From: WRMS01 sp038562165
GTDB lineage: Bacteria; Bacillota; Peptococcia; DRI-13; UBA5745
Reading direction: 5' to 3'
DNA: 64,000 bases
NCBI GenBank assembly: GCA_038562165.1
Contig: JBCFAO010000012.1
Coordinates: forward strand, 23,382-87,381
Shown: positions 50,301-58,730 of the stretch, one piece after another
Layout of the letters: every line of letters starts with the position of its first letter
Numbering within the stretch: position 1 is the first letter of the stretch
Program-made: the position numbers and the translations under genes
The notes under the pieces: generated by a model
Told to the model about the DNA's origin: nothing
Seen by the model: only the letters and a program-made list of their open reading frames with translations
Databases searched by the model: none

Positions 50301-50895
50301 GGGAGCGGAGCAGCACGGCCAAATCGCCGCTGTAGGCTTCGATCTGTATTGCCGGATGCTGGAAGACGCCATGAAAAAGAAGCGCCGGGAGAAGCTGCTG
50401 GGCCATGCCTTGCCGGAAAGTCCCGAGGAAGAACTGGAAACCGTGGCTATCGATCTCCAGGTCAAAGCCTATATTCCCATGGAATATATGGAGGACGAAA
50501 GCGCCAAAATCGACTTTTACCAGCGGATCAATAACGCCAGAAACAATGAAGATATTGACGAACTGCGGGAAGAAATGGTAGACCGTTTCGGCGATTTGCC
50601 GGATCCTCTGGAGAACCTGCTGGCTATCGGTTTCATTAAAGCCGTGGCCAAGGAGGCTAAAATTGCCGGCGTTATCCAGGAGCCAAAGCAGATTAAAATC
50701 ATGATGGCCCAGGATCACGGTTTGAAAGGACCGGAGCTGATGGAGCTGGTGAAAAGCTTTAACCGCCGCATTTCGTTCAATGCCACGGATAAGCTGGAAA
50801 TTATTATTCAATTGGCTAAGCTGGAAGAGCAGAATGTCATCGGCTTTTTAACGAAAGTAGTACAGGCGCTGCTGGCCCTTGTGAAAAAGTCCTGA
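47293..50895 (+). CDS. mfd: Transcription-repair coupling factor Mfd
   Basis: This 1200-residue DNA translocase removes stalled RNA polymerase and recruits UvrA. Order: UvrB-like N-terminal domains, a charged linker near residue 260 (KRRKKKTAAET), the RNA-polymerase-binding CarD-like domain with GDYIVHINYGIGRYEGI near residue 525, then RecG-like helicase motifs LLCGDVGYGKTEVAMRAAF, LIVDEEQRFGVGHKEK and TATPIPRTLHMAMSG, and a TRCF tail. The ATG lies in the leader repeat and lacks a good ribosome site, so a TTG at 47311 may be used instead. Confidence 0.96.
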   Translation: MKDRWNLDTGISLLQAFLKKQSEYSFVIQQAGEKSHNLIHGLSGSQRGFLTAAIAENQGKDILFMAENTQKAREIIDDFSFWLPDYQVLYFPALDIIPFEVLAQSKETRWKRLEVIQALLYAQGPVAVVTTVEALRKTMLPKEQLRSHFRVLQIGQTLDVMELVAWLVERGYERVERVEEKGQIALRGGILDVFCPTALKPWRLEFFDEELDSIRSFAPESQRSIDKVQDILLAPASECIFSAEQKASIIAGLQGEGKIPAKRRKKKTAAETGGEEGKEGVQEGSRAEQLVELLREGCFFPGHEQLLPYAGVAPCLISDYFGRPLLPVMAEPSRQKEASQLWEKEYSETCLDLLEKGRICPGQMRTYLSLDDLVRQTGSNGLLFLALLPKRPSWFEDINTLGLTAKSVSLFLKKVQLLADELTEWRRQQYCMMILAGSKERGQRLQESLRSLGLESSWSDGSFTPAGGGIFILPGKISGGFDLPGLKLAVVSEHELFFQPKKKATKKMFREGKKQLFLEDLKPGDYIVHINYGIGRYEGIENITVDQAQRDYLVISYSGSDRLYVPTDQAELLQKYTGQEGNRPKLSKLGGSEWVRTKAKARKAVDDMAEELLELYAAREALPGTAFGEDTPWQKEFEEAFPFEETQDQLRSIEEVKQDMERSRPMDRLLCGDVGYGKTEVAMRAAFKAAASGWQVAVLVPTTVLAQQHYNTFRERFEGFALEVAVLNRFRRPAEQKDTLKRLSQGRVDILIGTHRILSQDVEFKNLGLLIVDEEQRFGVGHKEKIKKLKQSVDVLTLTATPIPRTLHMAMSGLRDLSVIETAPEDRYPVQTYVVEYSAPLIREAIRRELGRGGQVYYVHNRIEDIDRVREGIAAIVPEARVASAHGRMTEAALEGIMFDFMEGDIDVLVCTTIIESGLDISNANTVIINNADRLGLAQLYQIRGRVGRSNRVAYAYLTYTKDKTISEVAEKRMSAIREFTELGAGYKIAMRDLEIRGAGNLLGAEQHGQIAAVGFDLYCRMLEDAMKKKRREKLLGHALPESPEEELETVAIDLQVKAYIPMEYMEDESAKIDFYQRINNARNNEDIDELREEMVDRFGDLPDPLENLLAIGFIKAVAKEAKIAGVIQEPKQIKIMMAQDHGLKGPELMELVKSFNRRISFNATDKLEIIIQLAKLEEQNVIGFLTKVVQALLALVKKS

Positions 50896-50951
50896 ACTCT
50901 GCCTCCGGACCTGGTGCAGCTCCCATAAATTTCTATACTTGAAATTTTTTG

Positions 50952-50993
50952 AAGCAAGTTTTCCTTCAAAACTTGCTTAGGATGCGTTATAAT
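50952..50993 (+). promoter_or_regulatory. Hairpin after mfd and promoter of the foldase gene
   Basis: AAGCAAGTTTT and AAAACTTGCTT (50952-50962, 50968-50978) make a perfect 11-bp hairpin after mfd, but without a T-run. A TATAAT (50988-50993) follows, with a weak TTCAAA 17 bp upstream, likely driving the next gene. Confidence 0.5.
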
Positions 50994-51060
50994 GTATCTT
51001 ATTGGGCAAGCTGTGCGGTTAAAGCCCAAGAGATTAATAGAGGATATGAGGAGAAATTAA

Positions 51061-52236
51061 ATGAAAAATAGCAAGAGGATTGTTTCAGTACTTTGTATTG
51101 CAGCTATGGCCTTAAGCTTACTGACGGCTTGCGGCAGCGGCGCCGCCGGTTCCCAGGAGCCTCAGGGCCAGGTGCCGGCCGCCATCGGCGGCGTCAGTAC
51201 CGGTGAGCATAAAGTCATTGCTACGGTAAACGGCGAAGATATTCATGAAGACGTGTATATGGAATGGTATTTGGAAACCATGTCTCTGAGCCTGGGGCTG
51301 GATATGTCCACAGAGCTGGATGCCCAGGTTACCAGCTTTTTGGATAGCTATAAGCTGAGCTATCTGGGCAGTTACGCCGAGCAGGTTGCCCTGATGCAGG
51401 AAGCCAAAAAAGAAAATATTGAAGTAGCCGATAAAGAAGTTGAAGACTACATCAAAGAATTGGTTACCTTGTATCAGACGGATGAAGAGGGATTCAAAGC
51501 CATCCAGACTATGATGGGCTTCACCGATGAGACCATTCGCCGCTATATCAAGAACCAGATGATTATTCAAAATCTCTATGAGGCTAAGACGGAAGGAATT
51601 ACGGAGCCGGAGCAGAGCCCGGAGGAATACTACAATACTTATCCCGGCGAGTTCAAAATCGACGAGACCAGAACGGTACGTCATATTTTGATTGAGGCTC
51701 AGGAAGAAGAGGCCAAAGCCGCGGCTAAGCAGGAGGCGGAGGCCATTATCAAAAGCCTCAACGAAGGCGCCGATTTTGCCGCTTTAGTGACGGAAAAAAG
51801 TGATGATAAGGGTTCCGTAGCTGGCGGCGGCGTCATCGGGCCCTTCAATTCGGCCGGGGTTATGGACGGCGGCAGCTCCCTGGTGGCTCCCTTTACCGAG
51901 GCTTCTTATGCATTACAGAAGACGGGAGACATTACCCAGGAGCCGGTGGAATCTCAATTTGGTTACCATATCATTATTCTTGACGATATTTCCCCTGCCC
52001 GTACGAAATCCTTCGACGAGGTAAAAGGAGACCTGGCTACCAGACTGCTGCAGGACGCCAAGGATAAATATTTTGACGAATATTATTCAGAGATAGTGGA
52101 TAAGGCTGAGATCACCTATGTGGAAGGCTATGATCCCATGGCGTTATTTTCCCAGGATGCTCCCGATGCCTCTGACGGCGGTGAAGAATCCACAGGAGAT
52201 GGCGAAGGCGCCGAAGATACTGTACCTCAGGATTAA
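51061..52236 (+). CDS. Parvulin-type peptidyl-prolyl isomerase lipoprotein (PrsA/SurA-like)
   Basis: This 391-residue exported foldase has an N-terminal lipoprotein signal with lipobox LLTACGSG (lipidated Cys21), a SurA-like N-terminal helical domain, and a parvulin domain beginning TRTVRHILIEAQEEEAKAAA near residue 200 with GGGVIGPFNSAGVMDG and FGYHIIILDDI. A long acidic tail follows. It would help exported proteins fold at the outer face of the membrane. It follows mfd as in many Clostridia. Confidence 0.88.
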   Translation: MKNSKRIVSVLCIAAMALSLLTACGSGAAGSQEPQGQVPAAIGGVSTGEHKVIATVNGEDIHEDVYMEWYLETMSLSLGLDMSTELDAQVTSFLDSYKLSYLGSYAEQVALMQEAKKENIEVADKEVEDYIKELVTLYQTDEEGFKAIQTMMGFTDETIRRYIKNQMIIQNLYEAKTEGITEPEQSPEEYYNTYPGEFKIDETRTVRHILIEAQEEEAKAAAKQEAEAIIKSLNEGADFAALVTEKSDDKGSVAGGGVIGPFNSAGVMDGGSSLVAPFTEASYALQKTGDITQEPVESQFGYHIIILDDISPARTKSFDEVKGDLATRLLQDAKDKYFDEYYSEIVDKAEITYVEGYDPMALFSQDAPDASDGGEESTGDGEGAEDTVPQD

Positions 52237-52281
52237 AGAGGCAGATCGGCAAACAGAGGCAAGCAAAGGAGATGCGTAGGA

Positions 52282-52716
52282 ATGCTTAAACAATTGATCG
52301 CCGAGGGCTTTGGGCAAGCGGAGGATTATAATTGTGCGGAAAAAATTATCCGGGGCGCTAATGAGGCCTACGGCTTAAATCTCAGTGAAGAAGGGATGAA
52401 GCTGGCCGGCGGTTTTGGCGGCGGTTTAGCTATCGAAAGCACTTGCGGGGCTCTTTGCGGCGCCGTTATGGCCCTGAGCCATTTGCTGATTGATACCGTA
52501 GCCCATCAGTCCCAGGAGTTAAAACCCATGACAAAGGAATTGCTGGAAGGTTTTCAGGCAGAAATGGGCAGCATATATTGCGATGCTCTCAAAAACGACT
52601 ACCGCACGCCGGAAAAGAAATGCCAGGTCGTCATTGAAAAGGCGGCGGAGCATTTAGACAAGCTGGTAAGCCGGATACAGGAGGAAAGTCAGGTTGAACA
52701 TCAAGGCAGCAATTAA
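52282..52716 (+). CDS. C_GCAxxG_C_C family protein
   Basis: This 144-residue protein has the family signature: an early Cys in DYNCAEKIIRGANEAYG, then ESTCGALCGAVMALSHL near residue 53, and two late Cys (YCDAL and KKCQVV). Such proteins are thought to bind a metal or redox cofactor, but their reaction is unknown. A GGAG site precedes the ATG. It overlaps the next gene by 23 bp. Confidence 0.85.
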   Translation: MLKQLIAEGFGQAEDYNCAEKIIRGANEAYGLNLSEEGMKLAGGFGGGLAIESTCGALCGAVMALSHLLIDTVAHQSQELKPMTKELLEGFQAEMGSIYCDALKNDYRTPEKKCQVVIEKAAEHLDKLVSRIQEESQVEHQGSN

Positions 52717-54247
52717 AGGGGAAGCTGGAACTAAAGCGACCTACAGGCGTATACGGGGACTTGTTTTGGGCAGTCTTTGCCTGGCTTTGCTGAGCCTCCC
52801 TTCACCCTTGGCGGCGGCAGAGCTGAATGCCGCAGAAAGCAATGGGGCAGAATTGAAGAGCGCAGGAAGCATAGTTACTGCTGACGAGCCTGCCACAGCC
52901 AAGGCCGATACTGCCGCGGATACGGCTGTCAAAGAAGAGGCCGGGGCGGCAGACAAGGCCAGCGCCTCTGCCACCGGCAGCCAAACAACCGGCAGCCAAA
53001 CGGCCGGCAGTCAAACTACCGGAACCCAAACTACCGGCAGTCAAACAACCGGCAGCCAGCTTAGCGGTCCGCCCGCAATTAAGCTTTATTTGGATGATCA
53101 GGAGATATTTCTCACCGATCCCATCCAAAACAAAAACGGCCGGACTTACTATCCCTTGCGTTCCTATCTGGAAGCCCTGGGGGCCAAAGTGACCTGGCAG
53201 CAAAGCAATGGCACCGTCAGCGCTGCCAGAGGCAGGGTGGAGGCGATTTACGCCTTAAATTCTTCTGTCTACTCCATCAACGGCAGGGCAAATATCATGA
53301 AGGATGCCGCCCTTTATATTGATCAGACCATCAACCGGGTCTATGTCCCCATCCGCTATGGGGCCGAGGCTTTCGGCTTTCAGGTGGAATGGACTAAGAC
53401 GGCGGAGGGGGAGGCTATCCATCTGCGCAGCACCCCCGTTTCCAAGGGTGAGCTGACCGACAACGAAATAACCATCAATGGCAAGCTGATCTGGCTGGGC
53501 CAGACGGAGAGCCAGCTAACCGAGAGCCTGGGCCGCCCCAACCGCATTGACGAATCGGCGTATGGTTTGCAATGGCATGTTTACAACCGGGATTACAAAG
53601 AATTTGTGATGGTAGGCATGAAGGATCAGCGGGTGAGGGCGTTCTTCACCAATTGCCAGACCTTTGGCTTGAAAAACAAGCTAGGTTACGGTTCGGCTAA
53701 AAAAGATGCGGATGCCGCCCAATTTAGCAGTGACACTATGGAGTTGTGGTTTGACCCTCATAATAAGGATTCCTTATACGCCGTGTTTTGTATGACGGAG
53801 TTTCCCAGTCCGGCGGAGCAGTTGGCGATTTTTGCAAAGAACCCGGACCGGCTGCTGCGTACCTACGGGCAGGAATGCGTGGACATTACCAATGCCTTCC
53901 GTGTTGCTAACGGCAAAAAAGAAGTTGGTTACAATAATTATGCCGCCAGAGTAGCTCTGGCTCATGCCAAGGATATGGCCGAGCGCAACTACCTGAGCCA
54001 TTTGAATCCTGAGGGCTTGGATCCTCTAAAACGTATGGAAGCTGCGGGACTCAATGTCCGCAAAGTATCGGAAAATCTGGCCGGCGGCTTTGCCGACGCT
54101 ATCCAGGTGCTGAAGGGCTGGGTAGATTCCGCCTCTCATCGCCAGGGCATGCTGGAGGACAATCAATATCTGGGTGTAGGTGCATACTACAAAAAAGCCA
54201 GCAAATACGGTTTCTATTTTGTCCAGGAGTTTATTACTTTGGACTGA
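52694..54247 (+). CDS. Secreted CAP/SCP-domain protein with copper-amine-oxidase-type N-terminal domain
   Basis: This 517-residue exported protein has a signal segment (GLVLGSLCLALLSLPSPLAA), an Ala-rich stretch, a run of about seven five-residue TGSQT-type repeats (about residues 95-125), a stalk domain IKLYLDDQEIFLTDPIQNKN as in amine-oxidase N-terminal domains, a middle region with the LTESLGRPNRID motif, and a C-terminal CAP domain (VDITNAFRVANGKKEVGYNN, SHLNPEGLDPLKRM, SENLAGG). CAP proteins of this class are found on the cell wall or spores. The start overlaps the preceding gene, and a TTG is used. Confidence 0.82.
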   Translation: MNIKAAIKGEAGTKATYRRIRGLVLGSLCLALLSLPSPLAAAELNAAESNGAELKSAGSIVTADEPATAKADTAADTAVKEEAGAADKASASATGSQTTGSQTAGSQTTGTQTTGSQTTGSQLSGPPAIKLYLDDQEIFLTDPIQNKNGRTYYPLRSYLEALGAKVTWQQSNGTVSAARGRVEAIYALNSSVYSINGRANIMKDAALYIDQTINRVYVPIRYGAEAFGFQVEWTKTAEGEAIHLRSTPVSKGELTDNEITINGKLIWLGQTESQLTESLGRPNRIDESAYGLQWHVYNRDYKEFVMVGMKDQRVRAFFTNCQTFGLKNKLGYGSAKKDADAAQFSSDTMELWFDPHNKDSLYAVFCMTEFPSPAEQLAIFAKNPDRLLRTYGQECVDITNAFRVANGKKEVGYNNYAARVALAHAKDMAERNYLSHLNPEGLDPLKRMEAAGLNVRKVSENLAGGFADAIQVLKGWVDSASHRQGMLEDNQYLGVGAYYKKASKYGFYFVQEFITLD

Positions 54248-54302
54248 TTGGCCGGCTGAGGCTTTGAATACAACCGAAACCGCGGAAAAGCAGCATAAGA
54301 AG

Positions 54303-54338
54303 AGCGGATGGTCAGAGATTGCTGATCATCCGCTTTTA
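54303..54338 (+). terminator. Rho-independent terminator after the CAP-domain gene
   Basis: AGCGGATGGTCAG and CTGATCATCCGCT pair fully with one G-U and are followed by TTTT. Confidence 0.88.
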
Positions 54339-54386
54339 ATCATGCGATCAAGGGAAGGGGTGCATTGCAGCTAACCGGCGCCGCTG

Positions 54387-54646
54387 CTCAAAATTGCAGG
54401 TTTGTCGCTGTTCAGCAAGGCTAACTGTGCAAACTTGCAAGTTTGTCGCCGTTCGCCGTATCTAACTGAGCAAAATTGCAGGTTTGTCCACCCAAAATAA
54501 GCCTTAAATTTAAAATTATGAGGGGAAAATTATATTTATACCATAAACTTGAAACTTTAAACAAAAAATAGCATGAATGAGGGATACAAACTTGCAATTT
54601 TGCACAAATGGGCCTAAGGCCAGGTACAAACTTGCAATTTTGCACA
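54387..54646. repeat. Phased palindromic repeat array C
   Basis: Five clear copies (TGCA centres near 54396, 54437, 54478, 54594 and 54634) and one degenerate copy (54551) of the near-palindrome lie in the gap between two convergent genes. The second copy is the perfect palindrome AAACTTGCAAGTTT. Left copies are 41 bp apart and share a preceding CTAACTG; the clear right copies are 40 bp apart in reverse orientation. The AT-rich centre holds no gene. Confidence 0.85.
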
Positions 54647-54700
54647 TGAGCCTCAGCCAAAGGCCAGAACCTACATCCCTGCCGCCTACTGCCTTACTAC

Positions 54701-55954
54701 TTACAGCCTGATTTCCTCCGGAAAAGCATGGGTTCGCATAACGCTCCACATCTTGTCGATATAGGAAAGGGTGTAAAAGTTTTCATAGTAGTGGTAATAA
54801 AAGGCGCCTTTCAGCGTCATGTGGAATACACCCTTTTCTTCGGTGATAAAGCCAAGCTTCTTTGCCAGCCACAACTCAAAGCCGTAGTATCTTTGCAGTT
54901 TTTCACCAAAGAATTTTTCAAAGGCTTCAGCGTCAACTTGGGTGCTGTAGGCGGTCCAAAAAAGATAGTAGATCATGCGCTGGCGTTTGGTAAAGCGAAG
55001 GGTCAAAGAAGTGGGCAGGCTATTTCCGGCAATCCTTTTTTGATATTCTGCTACCGAAAAGGTATTGATTTTAAATTGATTGCGTAATAACGTTGTCGCT
55101 GAACAGCCAAAACCCAGAAAGTTTTCCCGTGTCATGGAAGAATACTTTGCTTCGGGCACATTGGAAAATGTCCAGATAGAATCCCGGGTATATCCTTTAG
55201 AGCGGCAATACAAGGTGATATCATCCAGCAGCTTTCGTTTTTCCCGTTTTGCCATTGCCTTGACGATTGAGCCCGTAAAGGTAAAGTCAATAAAAGGATA
55301 TATGGCCACGTGGTTTGCCCCTATTGAAAAGGCTGCTTCAATATCGGATTTCACATCCTCAAAAGTTTGATTGGGCAGCGCAAAAATAAAGTCCATGGAC
55401 ACCGTATCAAAAGGCGCCTTTTGCAATGCTTCCGTCATTTGCTCCATTGAGAAGTCTTTTCTGCCAAGAACCGAAAGAAACTTATGGCTGAAGGACTGAA
55501 TGCCAATGCTGATTTTGCTGACGCCGGCAGAGCGTAAAATCCTCAAGGTTTCTTCATTCACATTATGGGGATGGAGCTCTGCTCCAATGCCCTCGGTAAT
55601 AATAAAATATTGCTGCAGCGCCGAGATGATTTCGCCTATTCTGGCAGCGGCAAGGGCCGGCGTGCCTCCGCCAAAATATAAGCTGCTGGCTTGCTTTTTT
55701 TGTGTCAGCCGGGAACCAACCAGATGGATTTCCCGGATCAAATGGTCAAGATATTCATTGCAGACAGTCTCATCATACAGTTGTTTGCAATAGGGGCAGA
55801 AACTACAGAGTTGCCTGCAAAAAGGGATATGGACATACAGGCCCAGTTTATCCTCCTGTTCAAATTCCAAATGATTATCATATTCCTTCTTAAAGGCAAA
55901 GGGCTCCAGGGATCTGGTCAACCAATTGCGAGTCAGCGTTGTTAAAAGGCTCAT
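54701..55954 (-). CDS. HemW/coproporphyrinogen-oxidase-like radical SAM protein
   Basis: This 417-residue radical SAM enzyme has LGLYVHIPFCRQLCSFCPYC near residue 38 (CX3CX2C cluster site), LYFGGGTPALAAARIGEI near residue 92 and the HemW-like KISIGIQSFSHKFLSVLGR. It is related to HemW (heme chaperone) and anaerobic heme-degrading relatives, but no heme genes are nearby, so the substrate is open. It is a single gene, convergent to the CAP-domain gene across array C. Confidence 0.8.
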   Translation of the reverse strand: MSLLTTLTRNWLTRSLEPFAFKKEYDNHLEFEQEDKLGLYVHIPFCRQLCSFCPYCKQLYDETVCNEYLDHLIREIHLVGSRLTQKKQASSLYFGGGTPALAAARIGEIISALQQYFIITEGIGAELHPHNVNEETLRILRSAGVSKISIGIQSFSHKFLSVLGRKDFSMEQMTEALQKAPFDTVSMDFIFALPNQTFEDVKSDIEAAFSIGANHVAIYPFIDFTFTGSIVKAMAKREKRKLLDDITLYCRSKGYTRDSIWTFSNVPEAKYSSMTRENFLGFGCSATTLLRNQFKINTFSVAEYQKRIAGNSLPTSLTLRFTKRQRMIYYLFWTAYSTQVDAEAFEKFFGEKLQRYYGFELWLAKKLGFITEEKGVFHMTLKGAFYYHYYENFYTLSYIDKMWSVMRTHAFPEEIRL

Positions 55955-56089
55955 GCCTCCCCCTTATATATCGGAGATACCTTTGCAGCATCCCGGCAAT
56001 AATCTTAAATAAAACTCTGGTTTAAGCCCAATTATACGTCATTTTCGGCGGCTGTACAATTCAGCTCTCTAGGGAACCAACTTTTGTAT

Positions 56090-56200
56090 ACTTATATGTA
56101 TACGCGGAAGTATACGCCAAAGGCCTTTTATCAGGAAAAAACCATTGTTATAATAAACATTGTTATAATAAACATTGTTATAATAAACATTGTTATAAAT
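56090..56200 (+). promoter_or_regulatory. gdhA upstream region: GTATAC sites and four TATAAT-bearing 15-bp repeats
   Basis: Three GTATAC palindromes lie at about 56093-56117. From 56141 to 56200 there are four tandem 15-bp units of AACATTGTTATAATA (first and last with one or two changes), so TATAAT recurs every 15 bp. The GTATAC pairs may be operators, and the repeats may be multiple -10 boxes or an expandable promoter spacer. Confidence 0.6.
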
Positions 56201-56236
56201 AACATCAGTATTCTTAATTAGTCGGGAGGATTTATC

Positions 56237-57589
56237 ATGAGCGGCGTATTAAAAAATGAATATTTGAAGAAGATCTTTGATGAAGTTATGGAGCGGGACC
56301 CCCATGAACCGGAATTTCAGCAGGCCGTCTTTGAGGTGCTGGAATCTCTGGAGCCGGTGGTAGAAAAACGGCCGGATATTGTGAAGGCTGATGTTATCCG
56401 CCGCCTGGTGGAGCCGGAACGGCTGATCATCTTCCGGGTGCCCTGGATGGACGATGCCGGCAATATGCGGGTGAACCGGGGCTTCCGTGTACAATATAAC
56501 AGCGCTATCGGGCCTTACAAAGGCGGTCTGCGTTTTCATCCTTCCGTTAATGCCTCGATTATTAAATTCCTGGGCTTTGAGCAATGCTTTAAGAACTGCC
56601 TGACCACCATGCCCATGGGCGGCGGCAAAGGCGGTTCCGACTTTGATCCCAAGGGTAAATCCGATAATGAAGTTATGCGGTTTTGTCAAAGCTTTATGAC
56701 GGAGCTGTACCGCCATGTGGGCCAGTTCACCGATGGGCCTGCCGGCGATATCGGCGTAGGCGCCAGGGAGATCGGCTATCTCTTTGGCCAGCACAAACGG
56801 ATTACCAACGAATTTAACGGCACCATGAGCGGCAAGGGTATTCCCTACGGCGGTTCTTTAGGCCGCAAGTCCGCTACCGGTTACGGCTTATGCTACTTTA
56901 CGGCCAATGCCCTGTCTGCTAAGAGTGACAGCTTTGCCGGCAAAACCGTGGTGGTTTCCGGCTCCGGCAACGTAGCCATTTATGCCTGTGAGAAAGCCCA
57001 GGAGATGGGAGCTAGGGTAGTGGCCATGAGCGACTCCTGCGGGTACATCTACGACGAGAAGGGCCTGGATATTGAAATCATCAAAACCCTCAAAGAAGTA
57101 AAGCGCTGCCGGCTTTCCGAATATGCCCAGGCAGTTCCCGGTTCCGTCTACACAGAGGGCTGCTGCAACATTTGGAGCGTTCCTTGCGATATCGCCCTGC
57201 CTTGCGCTACCCAAAATGAGATTGATATCAAAGCAGCCCAGCTTCTGGTAAAAAATGGCTGCAAATGCGTGGCGGAAGGATCCAATATGTCTTCCACTGC
57301 GGAAGCTGCTTACTACTTTATAGAGTCCGGTATTTTATATGCACCCTCCAAGGCAGCCAATGCCGGCGGCGTCGCCGTATCCTGGATGGAAATGAGCCAA
57401 AACTCCACCCGCCTGCCTTTGACGGAGGAGGAGATCGATGCCAAGCTCCGGAAGATCATGAAGGATATTTATGAGAATGTATCCTCTGCCGCCAAAGAGT
57501 TTGGCCTGGAAGGCAATTTCGTAGCCGGCGCCAATATCGCCAGCTTCCTGAAAATCGCCGAGGCCATGATGGCTCAGGGTTGCTGCTAA
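56237..57589 (+). CDS. gdhA: Glutamate dehydrogenase, hexameric NADP type
   Basis: This 450-residue enzyme interconverts 2-oxoglutarate plus ammonia and glutamate. It has YKGGLRFHPSVNASIIKFLG, the catalytic lysine region MPMGGGKGGSDFDPKGKSD near residue 127, DIGVGAREIGYLFGQ and the dinucleotide loop VVVSGSGNVAIYACEKA near residue 236. It is 450 residues, the usual hexameric length. It would assimilate ammonia, which nicotinate fermentation releases in quantity. A GGGAGGA site precedes the ATG. Confidence 0.95.
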   Translation: MSGVLKNEYLKKIFDEVMERDPHEPEFQQAVFEVLESLEPVVEKRPDIVKADVIRRLVEPERLIIFRVPWMDDAGNMRVNRGFRVQYNSAIGPYKGGLRFHPSVNASIIKFLGFEQCFKNCLTTMPMGGGKGGSDFDPKGKSDNEVMRFCQSFMTELYRHVGQFTDGPAGDIGVGAREIGYLFGQHKRITNEFNGTMSGKGIPYGGSLGRKSATGYGLCYFTANALSAKSDSFAGKTVVVSGSGNVAIYACEKAQEMGARVVAMSDSCGYIYDEKGLDIEIIKTLKEVKRCRLSEYAQAVPGSVYTEGCCNIWSVPCDIALPCATQNEIDIKAAQLLVKNGCKCVAEGSNMSSTAEAAYYFIESGILYAPSKAANAGGVAVSWMEMSQNSTRLPLTEEEIDAKLRKIMKDIYENVSSAAKEFGLEGNFVAGANIASFLKIAEAMMAQGCC

Positions 57590-57618
57590 GAATAGTTTAG
57601 GTTTCTAACATAAAGAGC

Positions 57619-57661
57619 AAAAAAGCAAGAGCTGGTCTCAGAGCCGGCTCTTGCTTTTTTC
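57619..57661. terminator. Bidirectional terminator between gdhA and the amidotransferase-type gene
   Basis: AAAAAAGCAAGAGC and GCTCTTGCTTTTTT pair perfectly, with A- and T-runs for both directions. Confidence 0.92.
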
Positions 57662-57690
57662 AATAAATACGGTACCCTCGTATCTGCCTA

Positions 57691-58425
57691 TTATAATTTA
57701 GAATCCCGGTAAACAGCGGCGGCTTCCACAAAAGAACTATAGAGCCTGCCGAACAAAGGGGATTTGCCATACATATATTCCGGATGCCACTGCACGGCCA
57801 GAGAATAAGTCAGGGTCTGGCTTTCCATTCCTTCAATGACACCGTCCGGTGCTGCCGCCGATATCCTGTAGCCCGGTGCAGTATCTTTAACAGACTCATG
57901 GTGGAAGGAGTTAACCGCCAGCTTTTCCGCCCCTAATAATTGGGCCATTTTGCAGCCGGGGCTGAGGCCGATGGAATGAAAGGCAAACTCCCCCGGTAAA
58001 TCCTTTTGGGAATGGCAGCCGGCTTTCGGCAGCTGGGCATATAAATCCTGATAGATGCTGCCGCCGGCAGCAATATTCATAATCTGCATGCCCCGGCACA
58101 CGCCGAACATGGGCATATCTGCCGCTGATGCCAAACGGTAAAGAGCAATCTCGAAGGCGTCTCTTGGGGGGCAGAGGCTTCCCAGGGTTTGAATGGGTTC
58201 TTCTCCGAAATAGGAAGGCAGAATATCGCAGCCGCCGGTAAAATAAATGCCGTCTACCAGAGAAAGGATTTGGGACAAGGCTGATTCATCTTCTGTGTAA
58301 GGCAGCAGCAGGGGCAGGCCGCCGTGATCTGAGATGGCTTCCGCATTGTTTGGCCGCATCGTATAAGAATACCTTGCGTCCAGCAGTTGTAAGCTGGGAA
58401 CTACACCGATTACAGGCTTCATCAT
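57691..58425 (-). CDS. Class I glutamine amidotransferase-like hydrolase (peptidase C26, PuuD-like)
   Basis: This 244-residue protein of the gamma-glutamyl-GABA hydrolase family has VDGIYFTGGCDILPSYFGEE, the nucleophile Cys in MFGVCRGMQIMNIAAGGS near residue 113, and the His-Glu pair in LAVQWHPEYM. It would hydrolyse a gamma-glutamyl amide, but the substrate is unknown. The start ATG pair at 58425/58422 follows AAGGAG; the longer open frame upstream has no support. Confidence 0.87.
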   Translation of the reverse strand: MMKPVIGVVPSLQLLDARYSYTMRPNNAEAISDHGGLPLLLPYTEDESALSQILSLVDGIYFTGGCDILPSYFGEEPIQTLGSLCPPRDAFEIALYRLASAADMPMFGVCRGMQIMNIAAGGSIYQDLYAQLPKAGCHSQKDLPGEFAFHSIGLSPGCKMAQLLGAEKLAVNSFHHESVKDTAPGYRISAAAPDGVIEGMESQTLTYSLAVQWHPEYMYGKSPLFGRLYSSFVEAAAVYRDSKL

Positions 58426-58730
58426 TTTTCTCCTTTGCCGGTTGATTAACCGCCTTTGCCGCCAAGGGTGGTTAATACCATTATAGAATAGCCAACAGGA
58501 AAAATGCCTGAGGTCGTATATAATGGCGGGATGGCAAAATTGAAAAGAATTGGGGCCTCTTACTATGAAATTGGAACTCAAAAGTGTAAATGGGCGGATG
58601 AGATAGGAAAACACCTGAATCTGCAAAATAATCGCTCTCCAAGTTTTAATTTTCTATTATCTAAACTTGATAGTATTACGCGATAACCAGGGCCAAAAGC
58701 ATAAACTATTCATTCTTCGAATAAAGCTTT

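Noticed and set aside
54387..54646. The three repeat arrays as small CRISPR loci
   Set aside because: The repeated unit is short and degenerate, spacers are only about 13-15 bp, the orientation flips in the middle, and no cas gene is nearby.
58504..58686. A 60-codon gene before the orphan terminator
   Set aside because: The ribosome site is weak and the composition is not protein-like; kept only as a hint for a possible small RNA.
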